DNA from: Pempheris klunzingeri
Taxonomy: Eukaryota > Chordata > Actinopteri > Acropomatiformes > Pempheridae
Reading direction: 5' to 3'
DNA length: 64,000 nucleotides
Assembly (NCBI RefSeq): GCF_042242105.1
Contig: NC_092019.1
Location: forward strand, 19,954,828-20,018,827
The first letter of the stretch is position 1. Every line of letters starts with the position of its first letter. Positions 41,109 to 56,100 of the stretch are shown piece after piece. Both the position numbers and the translations under genes were made by a program. The notes under the pieces were generated by a model. The model was not told where the DNA came from. It saw nothing but the letters and a program-made list of their open reading frames with translations, and did not search any database.

Positions 41109-44100
41109 CTAGGACGTGCCTTGGGTCAGGAAGTGCTGAAAGAACTCCTGAGTCTTCCTCTTTTCCGCAAGATCCTGCTTCGTAGGTGACCTCAGGAGCA
41201 AGGAGGCAAAAATGGTGGCTATGCAGAGAGAAAACACAGGATTTATATTGCATAGTATAACAAAGGGTTCATTTTAGTAGTTTTAATTTTTATACAAGCA
41301 CAGTTTCATTTTTTGCTCGTTTCAAGAACTTTATCATATTTACAGGTTACTACAATTCATGTTGTTGTTGCCTTTAAGTGTACAGGGTAGGTTTGGATGA
41401 GCGTACGTTCTCTTTTGCAGAAACTGTTTCTGCTGAGTACCTAAAAGATTCTCAGTGCAAACTGTCCTTAAGTCATAAACAGACCAAACAGGATTTTCAT
41501 TCATATTCACATTCATATTGCTTTAGTAATTAGTTTCTCTTCGCTTACTCAACATGCTGACTAAACGCACAAAGCAGCAGCTTAATAACACATTCACCAA
41601 TGAAGCGGACTGAAGTGCAGCTTGCTTCCTTTTCTTACCCAAAATGTTGACATCTAATCGATTGCTAGCAGAATTCTTCAACAGCTCACGGAGAAAGGCA
41701 GCTATATAGTTGAACACGTTTTGATGGCACTGAGGTAGCATGGAAATCATCTGAAGAGAAGAGAAATTAAGGTTATTTTTTTTTTAAAATAGCCAGAGAT
41801 TAGGTTTTATAATTTGACACATTAAGGCTGTCTCACTCACTTTCTCACACTGACTGGCATTGGTGCAGCATTCTAGGCACTGCTGGTAAAAGGAGTAGGG
41901 AACCACAGGGTCTGGGAGGGCATCTAGGAAGAGAAGCAACGCCTCTGCCACTGAGTGGTTACTGCCCGCTGCAGGTCAATACATAGTCAAGGATTTAACT
42001 ATTAAGCAGAATCTGCATGTTTAGGTGCAAAGTAAAAATCAAATAGATGTTTACATTCCAGGATTCGTTCAAAGGGGCAAGTTAACCATCAGACAGACAG
42101 ATTAGACAGACGTACAGAGCAGTGTTCAGTGAACATGACCCATTTCTGCTGCACAGCTTCAGTATTTCAGGATGTTGTAACTGAAGTGACACAATAACTA
42201 CGAGGGTAAAATGCTGGCTTTTAGTTTTAATTTGACAGTTTTTATAATCACATCAACTGAACAGTGCGGCAAATGTACCCATGTCTTTCTTCTGCTGCAC
42301 TGTTCAAAAATGTGTTCATCAAATTCAATTCAATTCAACTTTATTGTCTGTTCAGGTAAAAACAGAAATTTTTCTTTTGTCACGGCTATAAAAACAAGGT
42401 TTAAAAACCCACATTCAGGCATTAAAAGACACGCCCACACATCAAAAAACACTGCACAACAGGTAAAACGAATAAAACACGTAAAATAGACTAAAAACAC
42501 AGTGCAGTCTATCCTGTGCTATTGAGGGCAGCTATTGCAGAGGGGATGAAGGATTTTCTGTAAGTGTTTTTCCTGGCCAGTGGGGTTCTATAGCGTCTGC
42601 CTGATGGCAGCAGCATGAAGGAGTGGTGGAGGGGATGGGAGGGGTCCTCAGTGATGAAGGTGGCTTCCCTCATCACTGAGCGTCCATACAGTTCTGACAG
42701 AGGGAGTTGGGCTGTTTGGGTGATTTTACTGGCCTGGTTTATTATTCCGGAGAGATTTGTTTTGTGTTTGATGGTGAGGAAATTGAACCAGGTTGATATG
42801 TTATAGGTGATGGATATATATAGGATGGATTCAATGAGTGATTTGTAAACGAGAGTTAAAATGTCCTTGCTGATATTAAAAGATCTGAGCTTCCTGAGCT
42901 TCCTAGTGTCTGCATGTGGTCCAAAGGAAAGGTTGCGAACCCTAAATTAAAGTATTTAAGTTAAAAGTCAGCTCTGTGACTTCCATCACTGTTCCATTTC
43001 AGACCTTGTCTACTATAATGTCAAAACAACAAAAATATGCATGGACTACACTACCTTACTACCTTCCATATTCTATAATGATTAACAGTGCGTTTCCACT
43101 GATGGTTATGATGGCAGTAGTTTTGAAGGATACAGAGAGAATCTGGCATGCCAGTGTCAAGACAATCTCTTATTTCTGCAAATTCACTTCGGAGTCCAGG
43201 TTGCTGAAATATGTCTTCCTGTAAATAGAGGACAAAAATCTTTGTTAATCTTCTTTGTTAATGTCGTAAATCTTTGTGTCCTTAAAAATCACATTTATTA
43301 AGTCAAGGAGCTAAATTACAATCAGGTTCACTTGTGCTGAAGAGAATGGTCTCTTAAGGTCTGAGGCACAGTGGAGCTGAGCTGGGCTTTGACCTAATTA
43401 AAATTAAAGGCACAATCCTGTGTTTAAATTTCCTGAATCAAGGCTTTTCAAAATAAAGATTAATTCCCTTCAACAAGTCAATGCAGAGGCTCTGCAAAGC
43501 TACTTGGCTGGCAGTCTCAAGTACTGAGTCATACCAGTGTCTTTGTGGCCTCAAAGAAAAAGCATCACAACATTAAAACTTTTTATTTTGCTTAATTCCT
43601 GTAGCATGCTGTGGCAGCTGTTTGTCCAAAACAGAAAAAGTTAGGGGGGGGGCAAAGAGTTCACTTAAGAGGAATAAGAAATCTGCCCAAATAAAATGGA
43701 CAGAGGAATATAGTGTTCTTTGATTTCATCATACCATCAAAATAGAAGCTTCAGCAGCATATTTTCTGACCTGTTTTATTGCGTTGCGGAACAAGTGATC
43801 CACCATCATCCATAGCTCTTTAGGAATGTCTAGAGGCTTTTCAGTGTTTGCTGCACTGGACATCTCCGCCTGATGTTGAGAAGGAGCAAAGAGCAAAGAG
43901 AAGCAGTTTAGCCAAACTGGCCTCAACAGCATTTTACTCCAAATCTGCAAATCTGAATGGAAAGGAGGTATTCGAAGGGCACTGCTGCTGCTCTGCACAT
44001 GGGAGCACTAACCAGTGCACGGAGGGTCTCCTGTGGCATGTCCTGGATGGGCTCCCTCAGCTGACACAACGATTGGATGGAGGTGCCGTAGCAGCTGGGC

Positions 44101-47100
44101 ATGTAGTTTCCTGTCACAGGGATGAAGTAGTCCTTTCCGCGCTCCAGGTGCAGCACCAGGATGTCTTCGATCTGCTCCTTGCCAGAGTTGAGGTCAGGTG
44201 CTGTTGAGCGGTTTACAAAAACTTCAAGCTCGATGTCCACAGAGCCACCTAGATGTCGAGAAAGATGCACATACAAAGTAAGAGGAGTGGTTGAAATATT
44301 ATTAATCAGGAACTGATGGCTGCCAAGCAAGTGAGTTATGTTGTGCTGTGGTCACTACAAGCTCAAACTGAGCTAGTACTGTTTGAGGATTTGTAAAGCA
44401 CCAAGGCATCCCTAATCTGTGATGAAACTTCACCTTGCAAAGCCTGCCTTTGTAAAACTAAAAGAGATCTGGCCTCATAGCTCATTTACTTTGACAATGT
44501 CTAAAACTTAAAAGCAGGACAATGATGCTTTATGAAAATTAAACTGTGACTGTGTGAGCTACCCACCCTGAGCGATGAAGCCTTTGGGGGGGTTGGCCGT
44601 GAGCCAGGGCTTGCAGTATGTGGGTTCATTGGGTTTCTGGATAAACTCGAACTGACACGGGACCTGCCCATCATTGAAGAGGCTCAACGTCTCTGCCTGG
44701 TGCTGCATAAATTTCACGTCTTTAAAGTGGAACTGAAAGAGGGAAGAAATCACAAGGCAAGATGAACAAAAATAAATAAATTGTACTGCATTTCCGCTTA
44801 ATGTATCTTTTAAATATCTGCGTTAGGCTCATGGCCTAAGATCAATACACAGATTCATTAGTGGTGGTTCATTTACTGAATTCATCACAAGCTCCCATTA
44901 CGCTGTACTAGGACAGAAGATGCGATGGGAAACTTTACCTCTCGCTTGGACAGGGTTACAGACGGAATACACTCATTCTCCATTTTGTCTATATTCCGTA
45001 CAATCTCCTCAAAGGTCTTCTTATAGTTGTCAGCATTTACTCTCTTGATCTGTAGGAGCAGACATAAAAGATGACAATGCAGCATAGACATCTGTGTTAC
45101 ATAACCCTTAAATAATACTGCGATAAATATGGGATATGTATGGCACAAAATAAGAGCCCATTGCTGTGAAGCGAGTAGATAAAGTTGAACCTCAACGCAC
45201 ACTTCACTGATTTTTCATCTCTTCTCTCTCCCTTGCTTTTCAAAAGTATTCATGAGTTTCAAAAGAAGAAGCGCTGCATGAAGATATTTAAGGTGGGATC
45301 AGTTAAGAGTGGGGAATCATTTACCCCAGCGATGAGCAGGGAACTGACTGGTTTGTGGTCACTGGTCTTCAGAGCCATGTGACTTTGATAATGCTGCTGC
45401 TTGATGTTCTTGCCTCTCCACAGGATGCGATCACACCACGCAGGCACACGGCATTTTTCACTGGGTGCAGAAGACAGAGCAGATTTTGATTCTCAAGACG
45501 TAAAGCAAAAATTTGATCTGTATTCCAGTGTACTTGTACATACTTCAAAGTTAATGATATAATCTCTGTAGGGAAATCACTTAGCAGGAGATGAAAGAGC
45601 AGAAAATACCACACAACACTGCTCCTGTAATTACAGGCCACATTAGCTGTGAGGCATGTTTATTGATTACGTTAGTTAACAGCGTGAAAAACGGGTGATT
45701 AAAGTGATTTATTAAGGCCACCAGCGAGAGTTACATTTTGATGTAGTTTTCTGATTTAACGCAAGAAGCCCCTTCACATGTTCCAAGTGCAACTTGTATG
45801 GCAATTGTTTTAACACTGTTACAGAACAAAGTCTGATTAATGGATGAACATGTCTTTTTTTCCAATATAATTGCATCATCAACCCCATATTTCTATCATA
45901 ATGCTACTGGTTATACTCTTGTGGTCTATGTTTTTGTGAATACGCCAATAAAACTCTCCATCAAGTGATTTTAACATAGTACACAGATGCACAAAGATGT
46001 CACTATATGAATAGAGAGATGTTTGCAGACTAGAAAGCCTCCCTAAACATTAAACAATGGGTGTGACAAAATGAACAGTTAAACATATCAGGGTTGAGTT
46101 GGACTGCTTTGTCTGTGCGTGACAACAACATAAGTATTTCCATTGAAGTTCTTCACATTTCTTTCTATTTATTTTAACTATGGCTGCAGTTTTATCATTA
46201 ATTAATCATTTCATCGCTAAAGAAGTTCTACTCTGCTTGCGCAGTCGGGCCTTAATAAAAGATTACCTTGTATCCCACAAGTCAGAACCAGTGTCGTATT
46301 TGTAGGTGGGCTGGAAATCAATATCTCCCTCCACAAAGCCAAGAAACACAGCCTCCTCATCGATCTGCCTCTTGAGCTGAGGATCGTACGCAGCTGATCA
46401 GTATCACCACTCATAAACACAAAAGATGAGTAAAGACTGTTTAAATAGTAGAAAAAAATAGGCAGATATTGATATTACCTGATCATAACTGTGCAGTGTT
46501 TCAAAGTCCTTCTTGCCGATTAGTTCCTTCACAATGTCGACGTCAAGATCACTGATCCTGTAGTTGAGGTCTCCAATCCACAAAATCACACTGGTTAAGG
46601 AAATGCAGGGAAATAACTTCATTATGGGTCAAATATTGTCATAGTTGGATATTGTAAGCAATATCTTATTCAGCTGCTACAAACACAACACAGTAATCAT
46701 ATACATATCTAGATTCACGAACACTAGCAGCCACTTAATACATAGGAGTTAATACTGGTTTCATACTCATGCTTCATGATAGTGAGAGGAGGCTGGGTAG
46801 GATCAAGCTGGCGAAACTGGAGACGACTGCAAATGTCCTTGTAGTCTTGATTACGCCTCTCGTATTCTTCAATGTGGGCTGCTAGGTGAGAGTTGACGAC
46901 ACAGATATCGGAGTTGTGGAAGCGAAAACGGATTGCCACAGCACCTTTGTTTCCCTGCAAATTAGTGAGTGGTTGACAGTGAGAGAGAGGGAGATTCACT
47001 CAAGAATATTGTAAGCAACACATCTAAACAGCTCCTGCAAAATGAATTAGATGTAGAGACAAACATTGCTGTCGATAGCATGCAGTTATGCATGTTCCTT

Positions 47101-50100
47101 TGCTTGACAGTATCCTGACATTATGCAAACACTGTGATACTTGAAATGTTTCAGGTGGTTCCACCAGTCTCTCATTTCTGCAGGAAAGGATGGAGCAGTC
47201 TTACAAAGGCCCCGACTGGTCACCAGCCAGCCATCTGCTCCACACAGAGCAGAGCAGAGACTGCTAAGTAAGCAGGGCCACATACGGGACAAGAATAACT
47301 TATTCTCTAACAGTGCCTGAGGAGTAAAGTTGGAGCTGCGGGACATGGTGCTTCATGGTTGAATGAGCTCTGAAGTGAAGAGCAGTTCAAAGGAGGAACA
47401 AGACAAGGCTTTGAATTGTCACCATGACAGTAAAACCCCTGTCATGATATTGCCTTATTTATCGCCATTTGCTGGCAGCCATTATGTCAGTGAAACAACA
47501 CTGTCATTGTTGGACCCAAAATGTTTTTCTTTCTGCTTAATTCATTTGCTGAGATAATCTAATGTTAATGTGTGAAGCTATTGTTGATACTAACTCTAGA
47601 CCTGCTTGTGGGTTATAATTAATGTATTTTAATATGATACCAAATTATCATGAAACCAAAGACAATAAAAATGTACCTAAAATTCCATGTGGGTATTCTT
47701 GACACTGAAGTCTGAAAGTCTGTTTGAAAGTCTTTAAGGATGAACACATTTTATTACATTTCTGACAAAGCCAGATAAAGGTGAATCAGAAAACAAGGAC
47801 TGATGTTATCTGTTATGAACAACGGTAACTGCAGTGAACAATAAACACAGGGAGGAAGTAGTTTCCGAGGACAAAGACGTAGATGAGTGACACCTTCACC
47901 CACATGCCACATGTACCTGCCCTGCTGACTTGCAGCATAGTCTCTGATCATGGCTGCTCTCAACAGCTCAGTGCTGCTTAAAAGGCATTGTCTTTACACA
48001 GTGAACCTATGTAAGGACCACCGCATGAACGAGTAGGCCCTGTAGAATCAGCCCTTACCATCCTTCCCATGATGCCAGTGCCCACAGTCTCAGCCTCCAC
48101 ATCCGAAATGAACTCTGCGTGCTCCTTCTTCACATAGAAGATCAGCATGATGCCCACCAGGCGCACCAACTTCACCTGGAGCAGAAGATGAGCAGATTAA
48201 CAAACATCACTTCATACAGGAAAAAGAGTAATGTAACATGAAAATTAGCTGGATAGTTTTATTCAGTGGAGTTCAAATTAACCTGTTGCTAGAAAAAAGT
48301 GGCTCAAAAGTGCTTTAATGGCGTTTTCACTGCTTACATCAGCATCCTAAATGTTTTTCCACTGCAACTACTGTGAACAATGACAGTATTTACAGCTGGC
48401 ATTTAGTCTTATCTCGAGAAAAACAGAGGCAAAAAAGTACATCCCCGAATATGAATCAGCGGTGCACTGGAGGAACAGTTTGATGAGGCCCTCTCTCAAG
48501 CCTACATGTTCCAACATGGTGAAGGTGAGGCATTTATATTTCAGCTCTCTGAAATGTCAGTTACAGATCAGCCAAGTGTGCTTTAGCCAGAGCATTGAGT
48601 GTGGGTGATGAAATGACATGTCATTATACTGGCTCTGTGACTTACAGACATCCTGTAAGCCACCAGATGACAAGGAGAAAACAGGCCAGCCAAGAAAGGA
48701 GGAAGCTAATAAACTGGAGTCAGCACACAGAGAAAAGGGAAGGAAATGAAAGCGAAAAAGGGGAAGGAGAGGAGAAAGACCTAAAAGTAACTTAAAATAT
48801 GAGGCCTGACTAAGCTCCTCAAATGAGCAGTAGAATCATTACTGCTCTCCGGGATTATGTTGTGCGATAATCCATGTTAATATGATGATATAGTGTTATA
48901 TAGACAATTATTATGGCCACAGGCAGAAATTTCATGAGGTGTCAAAGTTGCTTTAAAACATTTTATATGCAGCAGTGAAAACTGAATATGATACCAGCAT
49001 GCATGCTAAAAAGACCTAAGCAAGCTCTACAGACAGAATACAGTGGACTGTGCATTAACATTCGCAGGTCCAGTCCAAATACCAACTAGCATTTACAACA
49101 CTAAAATGAAGGAAACAAGATAAAAGAAAAGTCTTCCTTACTAAGGCATACTTGGCATCTGGATGCAAGGCCTCAGACACAGCCTTCGTCCACTCCAGCT
49201 CTTTGGGGGTGTCGTTGAAGAAGAAAGCCTCTTTGCTGAGGTCAAGCTCCTGAAAACTATCGTGCAGGACAAACAGTAACAGTTACTCGAGAGTCTATTT
49301 CACATGTTTGAGCTTTAGCCAACACTTTCATAAACAGTATGGAAGTCAACTTTTTTTTCCCACTTCTCAACACCAAGGGAAATAGTGTAGTGAAACGTAG
49401 GCAGGATTAGTGGACACACAGTGCTCAATCTGTGGGTGGGCATGCTCTCCTACTTAAAACAGGATCAATGCAGCATACAGCTGTCAGAGGTTTGAGCAGT
49501 ACATGTCTGTCTGTGTAATGGGATTAAAGTGGAGAATTGCAAGGCTATTCTCCAGCAGGCTGAATGTGACTTACCCCACGCAGTACATGTCAGGAGGCTT
49601 GAGAGTGCAGCTCAGCCAAGGACCGAGGCTTTCCTTAGGTATCTGTCCATTCACATTGTATGTGCCCAGAAAGAAGCTGAAACGGAACCGGGAGGGATGT
49701 GAAGTGGGCACAAAAGGAGAGGAATACAGAGCTGCATGCTGCAAGTGCTAAATATGTTGAGTTTATCCTGCTGACTGTGAGGGTCACTAGCAAAACATGC
49801 CTTTTCGATAATCAAATCACATCATTGGAGATAAAATAGTGAAACAATGACCTCGTTCTTTAATAAGCTGATACCTAGCTGCGTTACTGCAGTTCTCAGA
49901 AGCTCAAGTCTACAAAGTTCATTTTATGTAGGTTGAATGAGCACAACTGCACTTTTCAGCAATGTTCCCATTTATTCAAAAGGGCCACTACAGACATATG
50001 TGTCACTAGAGACATATATAGCACTGCTAGTGGAACAGTTTGAGAAAGAGGCTATTTCAGTCACTTTTCATGAGAACAATGAAGTACAACACTATAAAGG

Positions 50101-53100
50101 TCTTTCCCCATATTTTGACAACACAGCGTCTCCCCTCTCTTTACGACTGCTGGCTTTTCCCTCCCCCTTTGAGTGCAGCCATTTGGAACAACTATAAACA
50201 CTTCTGATTTCCATTGCGGGACATTGCAAGATCTAATTCTGATCAAATATACTGCAGCCCTTACACTGATACACAGTTACACCCAGGGGTTGGATACAGC
50301 GCAAAGAGACAGTAGAGAACAAAACCATCTGATCTGTTGACCACCGAGTAGCACCACAAGAGCTGGTGTACCTTGCTGAAGGGCACCTCAATTGTGAGAA
50401 ATGGTACGAAGGCCAAGCCCTCAACATTTTCATCACCACTGAGATTTCTTCTACAAGTCCAGATTGATTGAAAATCAGCTTCCAAAATCGGTCCTTTTCT
50501 CTGACCTTCAGGCAGCAGCTGCTCTGCTCTGTCTGCTGCACAGAGCTCTTCATTTTGTGCTGACTGCCACTGCACTGTACACACTTTCTACTCTAATGGC
50601 CCAACCCTCAGCTAACTAGAAAGATGCTGAAGCTGTCGTTACACAAAAGCCTGGACTGCTGCTTTTCTGAGCTTTATTTTCTTAATCTGCATGTCAGCAT
50701 GGATATTCCCTACGGTCCCAGTAGGCTGTAATATGAGATGAAAGCATGTGTACTAGCACAATGTAACGTTTTCTGTACATCTGCTGTTTCTGATAAAGAC
50801 AACTATTCAAACTCATAAACCAGTCAGCTAATCCACATCCTGACATTATTTACACATGTATATCATATATTTGATTTTTGAATACACATATTCTGGATAT
50901 GCTTTTGTAAATATACATTTCAAAAACCTATTTATTTTGATCCAGGGTTATTCAGGGATAGGAGCATTCTCAGAGCGTTTTGAAGCTACGGAAATCCCAT
51001 GGTTAGGTTACGAGTCAGTGACATGCACCGACACAAGCACACTCAGACTCACACCTACAGACAATTTTGAGTTTCTCAATTAACCAAAGTGTCATGTCTG
51101 CTGTGTGGGTGGAAATAAAAGCACCCAGGAGAAACCTGTGCCAATCTACAGTACCATCATGCACACAGAGAAAGAATGGGAACTGGGCATTTTTGGTGTC
51201 AGCAAAACAGTATCATCCACTTAGTCAATGTGCTGTCAATGCCACATATAGAGCTTCTGTTGTTCCTACACTGTTGCAATTTTACACTGATTAGCATTAA
51301 TATTTTTGCATGTTTTAACACAGTATTTCCCTATTAATTTTTCTGTACAACAGATGCTGTTGTATTTTAGACTTTTCATATTTAAGACTCCTCATGTTAT
51401 GTCTATATTCCTTTTTATTCTTTGCTGTATTCTTTACATGGGTTTAAATATTAAAGCGCAGATCTGTCAGCAGGTGGCAGTGTGGTCACTAGCTAAACCT
51501 TGATGCTGACTTCAGCAAGAGCTTTTCAACCATCAGACAGACATAAAAAAAAAACCCTTAATAAAATGTCTAAGCCTTTGCAGGGATATTTATTTCTGCA
51601 ATAAATAAGAAATTAGATAAGGAGCCACAACCTGAGCTACAGTATGCTCATGCACTAGGCTGGTGCCTTTCTTGACAGCGTCTGAGACAGTGGTGCTTAA
51701 TTTAGCAAAGAGCTAAGTACAGTGGAATATAAACCCACAGATGTTGACTCATTCTTTTACATAACACTTCGAGGATCCAAACTGTGCTCACAGTCGCACT
51801 GTGGGCTTGCACTGTTCCTGCACAAGCTGTCTTCCCACCAAAGTTTTGGAAACAAGTTTAGATTTGCAACTGGCACAGCAGAGTACAGGTCATACAACTG
51901 TATAGTATAAAGATATCCTGGTTCACCTTCTAAAATCAAAATTTGAGATTTCTTCTCCAGTTTTCCATGTAGAGTTGAGAAACATCACTATAATGCAATA
52001 ATATGTGGCTAAAAAAAAGAGTTGTCAAATTGTGGTATATGTTAATTTATAGGTTACCTTTTCTTGGTTCGAAATGCTCCTGTACATTAAGCTTTACAGC
52101 ATTTTTTAACCTTTTCAGGACGAGCAAACTCAACAGTATCAATACATTACTGATGTGACATCCCCTTGTTGATCACCTATTCCTACGTCCATGTGCTGGC
52201 AAACAATCTGCCAAACATATTTTCATTTCTAACACAAATTCAAATCTGACGCAACAAACAGTTAAGAGAAAATTACCTGAAGTCCTCCAAGTAAGTGTAA
52301 AGGTCCTCATTCTTCAGCAGCTCACACTTGATAAGGTTGTCGCGCAGGCCGAACTGCGGCATGGCCAGTATCTGAGCTTTGTTAGACGGGGTGTGGCTGG
52401 AGGAGCGCACCAGGTCATCCCGGTCCTCTCGACTGGAGGTGCCCTGGCTGAACACCAGGAGGGAAGACATAACGATTAGGCGTGGGGTTGAGTGGAGACA
52501 GACCAAGACAGAAACAGTGTTATTTTATCACGATAGCGTGATTTCAGAAAGAACTGACGAACACAGAAATGGACATAAACTGTGCATTTGGCTGAACAAA
52601 TACCTATGTAGAGTTGGCAGATCGCATTCAGGATACTCAGACCTAACTGCATCACGCCATGCATCTGCTAAAAGCTAGAAATAAAACTATGACATAACAG
52701 AGACATAATACTCTGCTCCAGACTAACAGCCTGGTGTACAGTAGATCATCACAGTGAAAACAGGAACCGGGCTACGCAGTGAAGCTCACTTTCCATGCTG
52801 TCAATATGGAATGTGACTGAGGGGAGAGGAAGAAATGTAATATGCCTGGACCATGTAACCTTCCAGGAATATGCTGCAACTAAACTCCATCTTAAACGAT
52901 AGGCGTCATCCCAAGAGTGGCAGTGGAGGCTTCCAGGTTAAACAAGTAAACAGAACGAATTTACATTTTAGATGTAAACAAATGTGAATAAATTAAACAC
53001 CTATCGCTGAGGAGCTACCAGGCATGTACACATTACATAGGTGGAGGTGGGGGGGGACCATCTTTAACTGTTTTTCTAAGTGCTCGCAGATCACACACTA

Positions 53101-56100
53101 ACTACTACCAGTATGTTTTAGGCTTCACTCAACACGACTGTCAAAACACCTACTTTAATATTTTCACTTGAGTAATATCAAATGGAACCATGCAACGTTT
53201 TTTTTTTCTTGTAGTGCTATGGAGAAATGTTTTTGTGAGTGCATTCCCGTTTTGTTTGTTCTCGTGTTGGTTTTGAGAGCTCCCACGTGTGAAATACTAT
53301 AAAGGTCTTACCTCTCTGGGCTGGAAGATGCTCTTGGCTTCTGTGTGCCACCGTTAGAACCTTTCTCCCTTTCTGAAGATCCCTTTTTGTCTGGTGCTTT
53401 CTCTGAGCAGGGGAGAAAAGGACAATTTAGTAACGATGATAAAACACAGAGCATAAAAAGATAAATGGCAGCATTACAGCACAGCTCTGCATCGTGTCAT
53501 GCATGCACTTTGAAGCATAAATTTATATCTTGTTTGCAGGTTGCCAGTTTGGACTGCGTGTCACTGTGTCTTGCTGACTACTGGGAGACTTTCCCATTAT
53601 CATTATCTTAAAATCTGACATAGGCAATCACATCCTGGGACAACTCACTCTAATAAGACGAAACCCAGCCCTGAGCAAACTCATATTTCAACCTTTTAAT
53701 AACTGCTATGGAAAGGACGTTAAAGCTAATTATGACCAAGAGCACACAGAAATACTTAACACACTAGTCAATCATAAAAGTGCCAAGTCAGGGCTCAGTT
53801 GTTTTGGTGATCAATCGGCTGAGGCCGTCTTTTGCAGTTGGTTACAGTTATTGCATCCCAAGTAGCTGGATTTAATGGGGGAGTGTGAAGTATGAGACAG
53901 CATGGCCCCTGTCCCCTGCAGCTTGGCAGGGAACACAGCTGGCTCCGCTGAAAGAAAGCCAGGCTCTTTCAGCAGGAAATCAAACACTACAAAGTTATAG
54001 CAGGCTACGTTAACAGTGCACCTGACCAACAGCACTGCTAAACGAATTGCAAGAAAACATAAAAGGCCTCCTTGTTTGGATTTCTTCAATTAATATGACC
54101 TGCACTTCTTCTCTTCAAACTGAAAGCCAACTTGTCTCTTAAAAATAGGATCAAAATCTGAGATGACACATTTATTTCCTGTTCCGTCTGTGTGCAGCAT
54201 TCAGTGCAAGAACCACTTCACTACAGTGCGCTTTCAAAACAAGTTCACAGAAGTAAGTAGTTAGTTTGAAGCTAAAATAGGTCTAACTAAATTGACAAAG
54301 CTTGGCCAATCCAACAGCACGGTCCGTTACAAAGGAATGATTTTTATCACAGCTGTGTCTAATGTAGCACTAAAGGCTGAGGCCATTATCATAAAATATC
54401 TGTAGCTTTTATCATTTTTATCACTTTTTACAATACATTTCTTTTCACAAAGGAAATGTTGTCATCAGTCCAACTTTACCAAGAAAACAGTTTGTGGAAC
54501 TGTGGACCGAAATAAGGTCAATGTCAGAAATGCGTACGCTGTTTGTTTCATTTTGCACAAGAACAAACACAGGTTAAGCCAGGCCACATCAACTGTAAGT
54601 AACTAATACCAGAAGGATCAATTGACGTTTGAAGTCAAAAGCAGTGACTTTGAACAGGAAAAGGACAAGGCCCTTTGTTTGACTGAGAAAACTGCTAGCA
54701 AACTGTGAGATGCTTTTGGAAGTGTTTAAAAGAATGTTAAAAATCTCCTTGTGTGCACAGAAGACCGACATGTACTTGCTTCAAGCGCTGACTCACCCTG
54801 AAATAAAGAAACTACAAACACAAATATTGTAACTTCACAGCGTTCACTCTAAACTGCTTTGAATATAATATAATAATAATAATATAATATATAAGTAAAT
54901 CAAAAGTGAACTACACTGTATCTCGATAAAATGCAACAACAATAATGAAAACAGTTGTTGTGTATAAAACTGACATTCTTGGAAAAAAAATAAAATGGAC
55001 TAGCGAAGCAAGAATGAAAACAAATCTTGAGATTTGAATAGTGGGTATTATCGGAAAATGTTAACATACATAATGTTAGTCTCAGATCAAAAATAAAGTC
55101 AATGCACCAGCATGTGGTGCCATTTAATAAACTAGTCACTGCTGTGCACACCTCGTTTTAGACAGTTAGATAGTCACTATATGTCGCTTAAATCTTGCTG
55201 AAATGCAACACACACCCTAAAGCTAACTACTGAACTTAATACCTTTGTAAATGTTTTTAATCTCAAGCTGGTCTTGTGTGCGAGCAGCTGGGTTATTATA
55301 TCAGAGCATATTCTACATTCCTGCACATGCTTTAGTATTCTTAACCAGCGAATGAACTTAACTTTTACTTGACTTTCTACCACAACAGAGAGGAAGTTTA
55401 ACACATTCCCATGCCCCTGCCTCTCAACCCGCAGCACGAGCGTTAAGCTCATCATCAGGCCTCAAACTCTTCAGAATAGAAACAGTCACAGCTTTTAAAC
55501 TACAGCTGCACAAAGGTCACATCATTGCACAACTTCCCCTCATGATCTAAAACTATGGGCAATAAACAGGGTGATTACTTCTTATTCTCATGTGCTCATC
55601 TGCATTGGGGGGTGAAAAAAAAACCCTCCTCTTGCCTTTAATAAGATGCTTGGATCATTTAGTAGCTGAGTGCCAGGGAGGCTTTTCTCACAGGTGAAGG
55701 TAGAGCAGACAGAGACGGTGAGCACCTTTTTACCGTCAACAGATATAACAATATCCAATAACATATATATATATATATATAACATGCCAAATAACAGGGC
55801 AAGTTATCGATGAGGAAACTGCCAGACAATAAAACACCGAATTGCATAAGAAACAAGACAAAAAAAACTGGTGAAAGAAAGAAAGAATGACACAATTCTC
55901 TTAAAACACGGTTTTGCGACACCAGCCACAACAGGTGTGTCATTTTCTGACACATAACGACCACTAACATTATTCAGCCAGGGCTAAAGCTAGTCGTTAG
56001 CAGAGCACCTACCGTCTCATTCACGGTAGCTTAATACTGAGACAACAACAATAACATTACTAGGATTTAAAATTAACCCACCAGACGAGCACTGGCCCTC

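Noticed and set aside
41955..41968. Alternative acceptor (GGGCAG at 41962-41967) for INPP5B exon 20
   Set aside because: Exon 19 ends in phase 1, which needs the upstream acceptor (exon from 41968). That gives [10 protein letters not shown], as expected for the family.
49249..49256. Alternative acceptor (TTTTCAG) for INPP5B exon 9 at 49249
   Set aside because: It breaks phase with exon 8. The GATAG acceptor giving exon start 49256 restores VGFQELDLS.
50233..50584. Two overlapping minus-strand ORFs of about 106 codons in INPP5B intron 7
   Set aside because: Neither joins exon 8 in the required phase and neither resembles a known protein. They may be worth an RNA-seq look but are not supportable as exons.
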